Origin: an uncultured Agathobacter sp.
GTDB taxonomy: Bacteria > Bacillota > Clostridia > Lachnospirales > Lachnospiraceae
Direction: 5' to 3'
Length of the DNA: 38,497 nucleotides
Assembly (NCBI GenBank): GCA_934316545.1
Contig: CAKRDT010000019.1
Location: 1-38,497 of the forward strand
The first letter of the stretch is position 1; each line of letters starts with the position of its first letter. Shown here in pieces: positions 26,573-34,917 of this stretch. The position numbers and the translations under genes are program-made. Below the pieces are notes generated by a model, which saw only the letters and a list, made by a program, of their open reading frames with translations, did not search any database and was not told the origin of the DNA.

Positions 26573-28414
26573 TTATTTTACTTTGATGGATACAATTTCC
26601 GAATATGCTCCGTAGTAATTCGTTCCGTTGTACGTCTTATACGCACGAACTTTGTACTTCATCGTCGATCCTTTCTTGAGTTTCGTATCCTTATAAGAAA
26701 ATGTTTTGTTACCTTTGACCGTTGCGATCTTCTCATACTTCTTCGTCTTACTGTTGTACCGATAAATCCGATAACCACCGGCACGCGCCACTTTGCTCCA
26801 TGTCAGTGTGACCGCCGAAGATTTCGTAGCTGCTTTCAGATTCTTCGTCTGCGCCGGCTTCGTACAGTCCTTATATGCAGAAGAAGAACTTCCCCACAGC
26901 GTTCCGGTATCCGTTTTCTTATATGCACGGACTTTAAACTGATACTCTGTTGCGACAGTAAGTCCGGTTATCTTATAAGACACGGTACTCCCCTTGGAGA
27001 TCGTTGTCACTTTCTCATAGGACTTGCTGCTCGTATTATATTTGTAAATGCGATATCCGCTGGCACCGGACACCTTTTTCCAATTCAACGTCAGATAGGT
27101 GCTGCTCCTTGTTTCTGTATCCACTTCCGTCACTTTTGCCGGTGGTGTCGTCACCGATATGACAGATGAATAGTTTCCGTAATAATTCGTTCCTCCGATC
27201 GTCCAGTAGCATCGCACCTTGTACTGATAAGTCTTGCCGCTTGTCACATCTTCATCCGTATATTTGCGGCTCCTTGTTGACTTCAGATAAACATACTTAT
27301 CCTGATCCGCATCGTATCGATACACCCGGTATCCGGTCACATCGTCTGCGGTCTTGCTCCAGCTTAACGTGACCGGTCCCGTTGCACTCTCCGCAGTGGC
27401 TTTCAATCCGGTCGTCTTGATGCTTGTGTCCTTGTACCAGAAGTTGGTATCCAGATTACCGCTGTATCCATCGACTTTCGAAGTCGAAGAATACTGCCAG
27501 AAATCATAGTCATACGGCACATCTTCGTATGCATTCCCACTCTTGGAATTACTAGTCGTCGTATTATTGTAACGCGCGATCCAGATGCCGCAATCCTCCA
27601 GATCATCGGTATTGATATAAGATTTAATCCAGGAATACGAAGCATACACACTCGCCTGATAGCCTTCATTGGTGATCGTATCCGCAAAAGCCTGACATAC
27701 AGCGGTCTCCTTCGCCTTGGACAGTTTTCCTGCAGTCAAGCGATTATAGCTGCCTTTTTCACGGTCGATCACAATCGGAAGCGTTACATCCCAATCATAT
27801 TTGTCAATCTGTTTCAGTACGAAATTGGCTTCCTCTTTCGCTTCCTTCTCCGTAAGTGCCTGCGAGAAGATATAAAGGCCGACATTGATATCATTGTCGA
27901 GTGCTGCCTGAATATGCGAATCCGCAGATGTATCTTCATAAATGCTTCCGTTTGAGGAATCTCTCGATCCCACACGGACAAATGCGAAATCAATTCCGTC
28001 ATTATGCGCTTTTTCCCAATCCAATAAGGTTGTCTTCTTATTCTTTGCCTGCCACCAGGATACATCAATTCCGTTCAAAAGCTGATAATCTTCATAATCA
28101 GCTCTGTGATAGTAGGTTGCCGATGTGTAGATGCCATCTTCCGCAAAAGAACTTGCTAGAAAATCATCTGTATAAGAGGGACTTGCCGCCCGCGTCGAGG
28201 TCGCGGAAAATAATGCGATTGCGCTTTTTAACAAAGAATATCTCGAATCGTCCATCGCTGTATCATGATAAACCATCTCATCTTCGATGCTTTGTCCCAT
28301 AACACCATCCATCTGTGCCTTAGGCACTGCTGCCTCTGTCGAATGCGGCGCCAGAATACACACCGCTGAGATTGCCAGTCCTGCCACAAATAACTTTATT
28401 TTTCCTCTTTTCAA
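26573..28414 (-). CDS. Secreted GH25 lysozyme with three FnIII domains
   Basis: The 613-residue product should be a secreted muramidase. From the TTG at 28414 (GGAGG 10 bases upstream) the signal LKRGKIKLFVAGLAISAVCI has normal form; an in-frame ATG at 28438 overlaps the ribosome site. GH25 lies near residues 115-325: NGIDVSWWQ, FAFVRVGSRD, LPIVIDREKG and YDFWQYSS, with catalytic Asp and Glu in the IDRE region. Three repeated FnIII modules follow (about 335-420, 425-515, 525-613), each with a WxK...GYRIYRY core. No sortase motif. It may remodel peptidoglycan or act on competitors. The 73-bp leader is preceded by a candidate attenuator. Confidence 0.92.
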   Translation of the reverse strand: MKRGKIKLFVAGLAISAVCILAPHSTEAAVPKAQMDGVMGQSIEDEMVYHDTAMDDSRYSLLKSAIALFSATSTRAASPSYTDDFLASSFAEDGIYTSATYYHRADYEDYQLLNGIDVSWWQAKNKKTTLLDWEKAHNDGIDFAFVRVGSRDSSNGSIYEDTSADSHIQAALDNDINVGLYIFSQALTEKEAKEEANFVLKQIDKYDWDVTLPIVIDREKGSYNRLTAGKLSKAKETAVCQAFADTITNEGYQASVYASYSWIKSYINTDDLEDCGIWIARYNNTTTSNSKSGNAYEDVPYDYDFWQYSSTSKVDGYSGNLDTNFWYKDTSIKTTGLKATAESATGPVTLSWSKTADDVTGYRVYRYDADQDKYVYLKSTRSRKYTDEDVTSGKTYQYKVRCYWTIGGTNYYGNYSSVISVTTPPAKVTEVDTETRSSTYLTLNWKKVSGASGYRIYKYNTSSKSYEKVTTISKGSTVSYKITGLTVATEYQFKVRAYKKTDTGTLWGSSSSAYKDCTKPAQTKNLKAATKSSAVTLTWSKVARAGGYRIYRYNSKTKKYEKIATVKGNKTFSYKDTKLKKGSTMKYKVRAYKTYNGTNYYGAYSEIVSIKVK

Positions 28415-28486
28415 ATTTAAGTTTCCTCCATCGTACATATCAAATCAGACTATAAACAACCTTTTCATTTTCATTGGAATATGGGC

Positions 28487-28640
28487 AAAAATATAGGGCG
28501 CTACCATGCAAGCGCCCTACACTCCCGAGATTTCATTCCCCCACACGATCCGCCGTATAGAGCTACATAGACCTCTACTCACATCCGCAGTATGACTAGC
28601 CATCCATGCTCTCTATCCGTTCCTCACCGGACAATGCAAG
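28487..28640 (-). ncRNA. Candidate structured leader RNA of the GH25 gene
   Basis: On the minus strand a 130-base region with several helices (TCCG/CGGA at 28616-28631, TAGAG/CTCTA at 28558-28615) ends in a strong AGGGCGC/GCGCCCT stem (28495-28518) followed by ATATTTTTG. This aptamer-like region plus intrinsic-terminator layout suggests a riboswitch or attenuator 73 bases before the lysozyme start. It does not match a riboswitch class I can recall. The remaining gap to 28842 holds the promoter of the two-component genes. Confidence 0.45.
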
Positions 28641-28733
28641 AATATGATCATCTCATTTGAAATTGTTTTCCCTTTTCCATCTTTTTTCAAGGTTTATGAG
28701 TTATGCTTTACCACAAAAAGATTTCTGTTCAAC

Positions 28734-28799
28734 TTGCTATGTTTATCTCTTTTCATGTATGCTATCATCATATAGAGGATTCCTTGAAGAAACCTTGAA
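28734..28799 (+). promoter_or_regulatory. Promoter and tandem CCTTGAA repeats of the two-component operon
   Basis: A promoter with TTGCTA (28734-28739), an 18-bp spacer and TATGCT (28758-28763) is followed by CCTTGAA at 28782-28788 and 28793-28799, an 11-bp period typical of OmpR-family sites. A reversed copy TTCAAGG stands at 28686. Lying after the start, the tandem pair would repress its own transcription. Confidence 0.5.
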
Positions 28800-28842
28800 T
28801 CTTTTACAAGAAAAGAAAAATATTTACATAATGGAGAGATCA

Positions 28843-29532
28843 ATGCGAATTTTAGTAGTGGAAGATAACCTTCGTCTGGCAGACACACTTGCGGATGCTC
28901 TGCGGGCAGAAAACTATATGGTAGACATTGCAAACGATGGATTACAAGGATACGAGGATGCTGCAAGTGGCATCTACGATATACTCATTTTGGACCTGAT
29001 GCTCCCTAAAATGAATGGATACGAGGTTCTTTCCTCCCTCCGTTCGGACGGAAATCATATTCCGGTCCTGATCCTTTCCGCCCGTTCGGAACTCGATGAT
29101 AAACTTCAGGGATTCCGTGTCGGCGCTGATGATTATGTCACGAAGCCTTTTGAGATTGAGGAATTGATCATGCGTATTCAGGCTATCACGCGCCGCCGTA
29201 TCTCTCAGGAAATCGATATGCAGTTTCTTCGTGCAGGTGATCTTGCTTTTGACAATAACACCTGTGAGATTTCCAACATAAACACCGGCAAATCCATGAA
29301 GATCAGCGGAAAAGAGATGCAACTGTGCGAATTTCTATTGATCAATCAGAATCAGGTTCTTGAAAAGGAGCAGATTGCAACCAAGATTTGGGGCTACGAC
29401 TCCAACGCAGAGTACAATAACGTAGAAGTTTATATTTCGTTTCTACGCCGAAAATTTCAACATTTACAGGTTAACACACGCATCCGTGCCGTCCGTGGCG
29501 TCGGATATATTCTGGAGGCAGCCAATGATTAA
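28843..29532 (+). CDS. OmpR/PhoB family response regulator
   Basis: This 229-residue protein has a receiver domain (VVEDN at 5-9, phosphoacceptor Asp51 in ILILDLMLP, Lys101 in YVTKPFE) and a winged-helix DNA-binding domain from about residue 130 to the end with VEVYISFLRRKF and RGVGYIL. The ATG at 28843 has GGAGAG about 5 bases upstream; longer frames are rejected. It overlaps the sensor kinase by 8 bases. Confidence 0.96.
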   Translation: MRILVVEDNLRLADTLADALRAENYMVDIANDGLQGYEDAASGIYDILILDLMLPKMNGYEVLSSLRSDGNHIPVLILSARSELDDKLQGFRVGADDYVTKPFEIEELIMRIQAITRRRISQEIDMQFLRAGDLAFDNNTCEISNINTGKSMKISGKEMQLCEFLLINQNQVLEKEQIATKIWGYDSNAEYNNVEVYISFLRRKFQHLQVNTRIRAVRGVGYILEAAND

Positions 29533-30766
29533 AAATTTACAAAAGAAAATGAGCTTTCTGTTTATTTTGCTTTTGTCCATCACGTGGATCAGTATTCTCT
29601 CCATCTACGCAAACAACATTTACCGCGCAAACCTGCTCAATGTCGAGGATCAGGTACAGGAAGAAATCAAGGATGAGAACTGGAAGAACTTCATTATCTA
29701 TAAGGGACTTAATTCGGATCTTACGGATATCTCGTATTGCGTCTATTCCCTGTCCTCGGAATCGGATGCAGAGCCGGATATTTTATTTCACACCTTCTCC
29801 AATAAATCGGAAAACGAACTATTGAAAGAGGGTAAGCGTGTCATCGCTGCAAATGAGAGCGGACGCATGCGTTTTCTGAAATACACATATTTATATAAAT
29901 ATTTACACAACTCCGGCAAGCGCTATCTCATTCTGATCAGCGGCGCTTCCGCTTTTCGCGCCACACTCCCGACACTCTATGGGTGCGGCGGCCTTCTCCT
30001 TGCCGGAATACTTCTCTTCGCCGTTTCCGGGCGGGCGCTCTCCCGCTGGCTGACACGCCCGATCGAAGAAATGATCAATTCCGAAAAAAAGTTTATCTCC
30101 AATGCCAGCCACGAACTGAAAACTCCGCTTGCCGTCATCCGCGCCAACACGCAGCTTCTTCAAAAAGAAGTTGCAGCAGATAACAAGCATCTCGGATATA
30201 TCAATCAGGAAACGGAACGCATGATTTCCCTTGTAAACAAGATGCTGACGCTCGTGCGCCTTGACACTGTGCAAAATCAGACACCAATGAAACGATTTCA
30301 GGTGGATGACGCTTTATACGACATCATTTATCCGATGGAAAGTGTTGCGTATGAGAAGAAAATCCGCATCACGACGGATATTCAGGAAGATATGTATATT
30401 GACGGTGTTGAAGATCAGATTCAGGATCTGCTGTCCATCCTTTTGAACAACGCGATCAGTTATACCCCGGAGGCCGGAGAGATCGTGATTCGTTCCTACC
30501 TGCAGACGAAGAAGTTTCACCTCTCGGTTGCCAACACCGGCGATCCGATCCCGGAGGAAACACGCGACCGTCTCTTCGAACGCTTTTTCCGCGCAGACGA
30601 AGCACGAGAGGACAATGGACACTACGGATTGGGACTCTCCATCGCCAGCAGCATCGTAGCACATCACGGCGGACACATCTCGGTCAGCTACGAGGACGGC
30701 AAGAATGTATTCTCCGTTGTGTTCAATGCGCAAACTCCGATTCGACACGAGAAAAAATCCGTATAA
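29525..30766 (+). CDS. Sensor histidine kinase
   Basis: The membrane kinase is 413 residues. Helices near residues 8-28 and 147-167 bound a short extracytoplasmic sensor. HisKA has the H-box SNASHELKTPLAV with phospho-His196; HATPase_c shows LLNNAISYTPEAG and the FFRADEARED, GHYGLGLSIASSI glycine-rich loop. A linker between helix 2 and the H-box is too short for a full HAMP domain. The ATG at 29525 has GGAGG 6 bases upstream. The signal is unknown. Confidence 0.95.
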   Translation: MIKNLQKKMSFLFILLLSITWISILSIYANNIYRANLLNVEDQVQEEIKDENWKNFIIYKGLNSDLTDISYCVYSLSSESDAEPDILFHTFSNKSENELLKEGKRVIAANESGRMRFLKYTYLYKYLHNSGKRYLILISGASAFRATLPTLYGCGGLLLAGILLFAVSGRALSRWLTRPIEEMINSEKKFISNASHELKTPLAVIRANTQLLQKEVAADNKHLGYINQETERMISLVNKMLTLVRLDTVQNQTPMKRFQVDDALYDIIYPMESVAYEKKIRITTDIQEDMYIDGVEDQIQDLLSILLNNAISYTPEAGEIVIRSYLQTKKFHLSVANTGDPIPEETRDRLFERFFRADEAREDNGHYGLGLSIASSIVAHHGGHISVSYEDGKNVFSVVFNAQTPIRHEKKSV

Positions 30767-30784
30767 CGAAAATAAAGTGTGCAC

Positions 30785-30818
30785 TCGCCAGAACCGGATT
30801 CCCGGAACTGGCGATTTT
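30785..30818. terminator. Terminator between convergent kinase and XRE genes
   Basis: TCGCCAG and CTGGCGA (30785-30791 and 30808-30814) enclose a second CCGG/CCGG stem. TTTTAT follows on the plus strand, fitting the two-component genes. Confidence 0.7.
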
Positions 30819-30849
30819 ATGTTTTACTGTTCTTTACTGTTTGCCGTAA

Positions 30850-31422
30850 CTAACTCAAGATCCAGCATGCAATCACGCACACGATCATAACAAGCGGACA
30901 AACTACAACTAAAACTTTCGCAACTCTACGCACTCTTTCATTCTGCCTCATTTTAAATAAAATGCCTGTTGTAAAGAAAATACATGTCAACAGTGCACCT
31001 ACGGCCAGCCCAAACGCAATTTCTTCGATACACATCCACAATGGGTTGATCTGCCCAATTCCAGAACTTTCAAACAATAATGCCAACAACAATGAACCAA
31101 ATCCGACACAGCTTATGATACAAACTCTTTTCATAAGACTGTCTTTCTCATTCTCCGCATAATCTGCAAGCTTCCGTAATACTTCTTTCTCTTCCTTATT
31201 CATATTCTCGCTTTTCCTTTCCCCGTCAATAATTTCCCGGATATCAACATCGTAAAAATCCGCAAGTTCAACCAATAGACTCAGTTCCGGCATGTTGATG
31301 CCATTTTCCCATCGTGAAACACTTCTTGCCGATACAAGGAAATGTTCCGCCAACTGTTCCTGCGTCAGACCTTTCTCTTTTCTCAATTCTTTTAATAAAG
31401 AACCGATTTTCTTTTGATCCAT
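30850..31422 (-). CDS. XRE family regulator with membrane-spanning C-terminus
   Basis: This 190-residue protein joins an N-terminal helix-turn-helix (KGLTQEQLAEHFLVSARSVSRWENGINMP, split by normal reading, about 18-46) to three hydrophobic segments near 98-118, 130-155 and 165-188. It is probably a membrane-bound repressor or sensor. The ribosome site GGGAGGT precedes the ATG at 31422. The palindrome at 31508-31528 in the upstream gap is a likely binding site; the SNF symporter diverges from it. Confidence 0.9.
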   Translation of the reverse strand: MDQKKIGSLLKELRKEKGLTQEQLAEHFLVSARSVSRWENGINMPELSLLVELADFYDVDIREIIDGERKSENMNKEEKEVLRKLADYAENEKDSLMKRVCIISCVGFGSLLLALLFESSGIGQINPLWMCIEEIAFGLAVGALLTCIFFTTGILFKMRQNERVRRVAKVLVVVCPLVMIVCVIACWILS

Positions 31423-31507
31423 ATTGTGACCTCCCTTCCACTGACAGAATATCGAAATATTTTATATTTGAACATGACACAAAGCGAGAAATGTCGTGTT
31501 TTTGCAT

Positions 31508-31528
31508 ACCCGACATATCTTGTCGGGT
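31508..31528. promoter_or_regulatory. Palindromic operator between XRE and SNF symporter genes
   Basis: ACCCGACA (31508-31515) and TGTCGGGT (31521-31528) form a perfect 8-bp inverted repeat with a 5-bp spacer in the 264-bp divergent gap. An additional TGTCG half-site lies at about 31492. Confidence 0.6.
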
Positions 31529-31631
31529 TGTTGATTACTACTTGCTTCATCATAACATAAATACTACATTGATTCTATCTCCGGAACAACATCTTGCAAA
31601 ACAGTCACAGAATCGGTCATTTACTTACAAT

Positions 31632-31661
31632 TTGAAATATGTTATCGTGATTTTATATGTT
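31632..31661 (+). promoter_or_regulatory. Promoter of the SNF symporter gene
   Basis: TTGAAA (31632-31637), an 18-bp spacer and TATGTT (31656-31661) lie about 25 bases before the ATG. Confidence 0.5.
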
Positions 31662-31686
31662 TTATATAAGAAGGAGATTCGATTCT

Positions 31687-33078
31687 ATGGAAAAAAAGCA
31701 AAACAACTTTTCAGGACAATTGGGGTTTGTCCTGGCCGCAGCCGGTAGTGCTGTGGGCGTGGGAAATCTGTGGCGTTTCCCGTACCTTGCCGCCAAAGAC
31801 GGAGGCGGACTCTTTTTGATCATCTACTTTGTGCTTGTACTGACATTCGGCTTTGCCCTGCTGACCTCAGATATCGCAATCGGTCGCCGCACCAAGCAGA
31901 GCGCGATCGGTGCTTACACGCAGATGCGTCCGAAATGGAAATTCTTAGGAATTCTGACGTTCCTCGTACCGGTTCTCATCATGACCTACTACGCGGTCAT
32001 CGGCGGATGGATCACTAAGTATGCGGTAACCTACATAACCGGGCAGGCCAAAGCCGCCGCCGGCGATGATTACTTTACCTCATTTATTACCTCATCCACC
32101 TCACCGGTCGTTTACGCTTTGATCTTCATGGCCGTAACTGCCTTTATCGTATACAACGGTGTCGAGGAAGGGATCGAGCGCGTCTCCAAATGGATGATGC
32201 CGATCCTGCTCGTTCTTGTTGTCATTATCGCGGGTTACTCCCTGACGCTGCAGCACACGGACGCTTCCGGACAGGTTCACACCGGATTGCAGGGATTTCT
32301 GTATTACCTCACTCCGAATGTGGAGGGACTTACCATAAAGCGTTTCCTGCAGATTCTGCTGGATGCGATGAGCCAGCTTTTCTTCTCCCTCAGCGTATCG
32401 ATGGGAATTATGATCACTTACGGTTCCTATGTGAAGCCGGAAGTCAACTTGAATAAGGCAGTCAACCAGATCGAAATCTTCGATACCGGTGTTGCATTCC
32501 TCGCCGGTGCAATGATCATCCCTGCCGTATATGTATTTTCCGGAACCGAAGGCATGGGTGCCGGACCGAGTCTGATGTTTGTCTCGCTGCCAAAGGTATT
32601 CGCAGCCATGGGCAAAGCCGGCATTTTCGTCGGAATCCTTTTCTTCGTGACCGCGATCTTCGCAACACTGTCATCCTGCATCTCCGTATTGGAATCCATT
32701 GTTGCAAACTGCATGGAGATCTTCCACACGGGTCGCAAGAAGACCGTTCTCATTCTGTCAGCGATCTACCTTGGCGCATCCGCTGTCATTGCGTTAGGCT
32801 ATAGCATTTTTTACATTGAAGTGAAGCTGCCGAACGGTTCGACCGGACAGCTGCTTGATATCATGGATTACATCAGCAACAGCGTTATGATGCCGTTTAT
32901 CGCATTACTTTCAACGATCCTGATCGGCTGGATTATGACACCGGATTATGTCATCGACGAGATGGAGCGAAGCGGCGAGAAGTTCCGCCGCAAAAAACTT
33001 TACTGCATCATGATCCGCTACGTTGCACCGGTCATGATGTTTGTACTGTTTTTACAGTCAACCGGAATCTTATCATAA
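31687..33078 (+). CDS. Sodium-dependent symporter, SNF (neurotransmitter:Na+) family
   Basis: The protein of 463 residues has 11-12 membrane helices. The LeuT-type Na+ and substrate motif AAAGSAVGVGNLWRFPYLAAKDGGG lies in helix 1 (about residues 15-40, read in two halves here). Members usually import an amino acid such as tryptophan, leucine or tyrosine with Na+. The ATG at 31687 has AAGGAG 9 bases upstream; the frame starting at 31657 runs through the promoter. Together with the Na+-type ATP synthase it fits a sodium-motive economy. Confidence 0.95.
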   Translation: MEKKQNNFSGQLGFVLAAAGSAVGVGNLWRFPYLAAKDGGGLFLIIYFVLVLTFGFALLTSDIAIGRRTKQSAIGAYTQMRPKWKFLGILTFLVPVLIMTYYAVIGGWITKYAVTYITGQAKAAAGDDYFTSFITSSTSPVVYALIFMAVTAFIVYNGVEEGIERVSKWMMPILLVLVVIIAGYSLTLQHTDASGQVHTGLQGFLYYLTPNVEGLTIKRFLQILLDAMSQLFFSLSVSMGIMITYGSYVKPEVNLNKAVNQIEIFDTGVAFLAGAMIIPAVYVFSGTEGMGAGPSLMFVSLPKVFAAMGKAGIFVGILFFVTAIFATLSSCISVLESIVANCMEIFHTGRKKTVLILSAIYLGASAVIALGYSIFYIEVKLPNGSTGQLLDIMDYISNSVMMPFIALLSTILIGWIMTPDYVIDEMERSGEKFRRKKLYCIMIRYVAPVMMFVLFLQSTGILS

Positions 33079-33090
33079 TTTCATACTATT

Positions 33091-33132
33091 AAAAAACCGG
33101 AGTAACTAGGATTTCTCGTTACTCCGGTTTTT
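33091..33132. terminator. Bidirectional terminator between the SNF and MerR genes
   Basis: AAAAACCGGAGTAAC with GTTACTCCGGTTTTT gives a 12-bp GC core plus A/T flanks, so it can end both convergent transcripts. Confidence 0.88.
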
Positions 33133-33142
33133 ATTTTATTCT

Positions 33143-33922
33143 TTATCTGATCGGTACCGCAACTTCCGTAATATAATCATTGCTATTTGCACCACGGCTC
33201 GGCGGTCCCTCTAAATAAATGCTGCGATACTGTCCGGTTGTTTCCACCCGGTTCTCTCTGACATATGCGTCTAAAGCCGCAATTGCCGTCCCGATTCCTT
33301 CATAGGAACCCCGATAGTAGATACACAATGCAGGTGTCTCAACAAACGCTTTCCTCTCCGCTCCCGTAAATCCATCATGGACCGGAATGCAACACATGAG
33401 ATCGAGACCGTCACACGCGCTATCCATACGCATTGTGAACATTCGTGCATTCATCGACATCATCCCCGTTCTTGCCGCTGCAATATAAGTGTCGCGCAAC
33501 TTGTTTGCAGCATCTGCCGTATCTTCACACGGATAGCGGCGGCAAAAACATACCTGCCGCGGAAGGCGCACCTGATGCACCGTCAGGTCCCCCTGCTTAG
33601 CCGAGCGGACCTGAAGCATCTGGATATTGCGGTCTAAGACGGCACGCAGATTCATCAAACGTTCAAGATGGTGATCCAGATTCCCGGTATCATAATAATA
33701 TTCCGCTATTTCCGTAAGTGACAGCCCTAGCGCCTGCAAGGATCGGATGGAACGGATCTGTGTCATATTATCCGCCGTATAATACCGATAACCGCTTTGC
33801 TCGTCTTTGACTGCGGGCGTCAGCAGCCCCATATGCTCATAAACCAGAAGCGTCTTTCTTGTTACACCTAGAATCTTGGTAATATCGCCGATTTTAAATA
33901 AATTGTCATCCTGTTTCTTCAT
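33143..33922 (-). CDS. MerR family regulator with GyrI/BmrR-like effector domain
   Basis: This 259-residue protein has a MerR winged helix at residues 8-75 (LFKIGDITKILGVTRKTLLVYEHMG, split by normal reading; GYRYYTADN), a linker coil and a C-terminal effector domain (about 130-259) with the GyrI-like CIYYRGSYEGIGTAIAAL and YLEGPPS segments. BmrR-like proteins bind lipophilic compounds and activate efflux genes. The ATG at 33922 follows AGGAAA; upstream frames to 33973 would start near the promoter. Confidence 0.9.
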   Translation of the reverse strand: MKKQDDNLFKIGDITKILGVTRKTLLVYEHMGLLTPAVKDEQSGYRYYTADNMTQIRSIRSLQALGLSLTEIAEYYYDTGNLDHHLERLMNLRAVLDRNIQMLQVRSAKQGDLTVHQVRLPRQVCFCRRYPCEDTADAANKLRDTYIAAARTGMMSMNARMFTMRMDSACDGLDLMCCIPVHDGFTGAERKAFVETPALCIYYRGSYEGIGTAIAALDAYVRENRVETTGQYRSIYLEGPPSRGANSNDYITEVAVPIR

Positions 33923-33982
33923 ATTCTTTTCCTGTTTCTTTGCCGCTAGCTTGACTCGTCCCTTAGGGTACAACTTATAATT

Positions 33983-34011
33983 ATCTTATCAAAATCCTGT
34001 AGATCCTACAA
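33983..34011 (-). promoter_or_regulatory. Promoter and dyad of the MerR regulator gene
   Basis: TTGTAG (34006-34011) and TAAGAT (33983-33988) are 17 bp apart on the minus strand. The inverted repeat TGTAG-ATC-CTACA (33998-34010) overlaps the -35, consistent with autoregulation. Confidence 0.5.
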
Positions 34012-34057
34012 GATAAAATGCATAAGTATCATCATTTCGTATAAGAGGAGGTACGCT

Positions 34058-34756
34058 ATGAAAATTACAAATCAAAGAAAGACAAATCTGCGAAAAAGAT
34101 TCGTCCTGTTTACGCTGATTGCGGCTATGCTGATCACGCTGGTTCCGGCAGCCAATGTATCTGCGGCATCGACCGCCTATCTGACGGAAGATCCGAATGC
34201 CGATCTCTATCCGTTTCCGTTAGATATGAATTTCTTGTCAAAGTATCTGTACGGCAGTGCGGAAAACACAAAGGGAACCGTGGCTACCTATTATGCAAAG
34301 GAAGTTCCGAACGAATGACTGCCCCGTGAGATGCCGGCAAGCCTTAGGACCAGTTATTGGGGCAAGGCTGTGGTGCACACCACGAGGGCAAAAGTCTATT
34401 TCTATCCAGGAACACCATCGGTCAACTATCATAAAAAGAGAATGGATGAGATCAATAAGACTGCCTATTCGTATCTGGGCGGACATCCCGACGGAAATTC
34501 AAATCTTGCCTTTTATTGCGCGGGAACAAGCGAATTCAAGGTTCTTACATACGATGCGACCTGGGTTGCGATCTGGAGTAATGGTGCAATCGATGTCGGC
34601 AGAGGACTTGAAAGCACCTGTGGTGGACTTGGAACGGAGCAGTACGCCAGCTGGAAGCCGGGTGTATATTTTATCCCGCGCAAGGACGTTTATATTACCG
34701 ATTCAAGAAACCAGCAGCTGGATATTCCGACCGTGACGGTAGCGGCTGGTGTATAG
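34058..34756 (+). pseudogene. Secreted protein gene interrupted by one in-frame TGA
   Basis: One frame of 232 codons runs from the ATG at 34058 (GGAGG 7 bases upstream) to a stop at 34754-34756, broken only by TGA at 34316-34318 (codon 87). The N-terminus is a clear Sec signal peptide (KRFVLFTLIAAMLITLVPAANVSA) followed by TAYLTEDPNADLYPF. After the TGA the frame continues as LPREMPASLRTSYWGKAVV to VAAGV with no further stop. A nonsense mutation is the simplest reading (CGA or TGG changed to TGA). Two shorter proteins, 86 and 141 residues, are also possible, but the second has no ribosome site. The CTGCCCC/GGGGCAAG hairpin just after the TGA is weak support for a selenocysteine site. Confidence 0.7.
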
Positions 34757-34847
34757 AACCTCTCCTGCCACATAAAATCGATGCCGTAGGCTAAAATAAA
34801 AACCGGAATCTAAGATTCCATAAATATAAAATTACATCCATAACAAC

Positions 34848-34910
34848 AAAATACCGAACCATTTTGTTCCTAAGAAGTCAAATTCTTTTCTCAAATGGTT
34901 CGGTATTTTT
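34848..34910. terminator. Bidirectional terminator between the pseudogene and GH13 gene
   Basis: AAAATACCGAACCATTT (34848-34864) pairs with AAATGGTTCGGTATTTT (34893-34909), a 17-bp perfect stem flanked by A and T runs. Confidence 0.85.
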
Positions 34911-34917
34911 GTATCTT

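Noticed and set aside
34316..34365. Selenocysteine codon with SECIS-like hairpin at the TGA
   Set aside because: The stem is short with a large loop, no redox motif surrounds the codon, and no sel genes are in the window.
34238..34736. Alternative frames overlapping the interrupted secreted protein
   Set aside because: They are shadows; only the 34058 frame has a signal peptide, ribosome site and continuous similarity of composition on both sides of the TGA.
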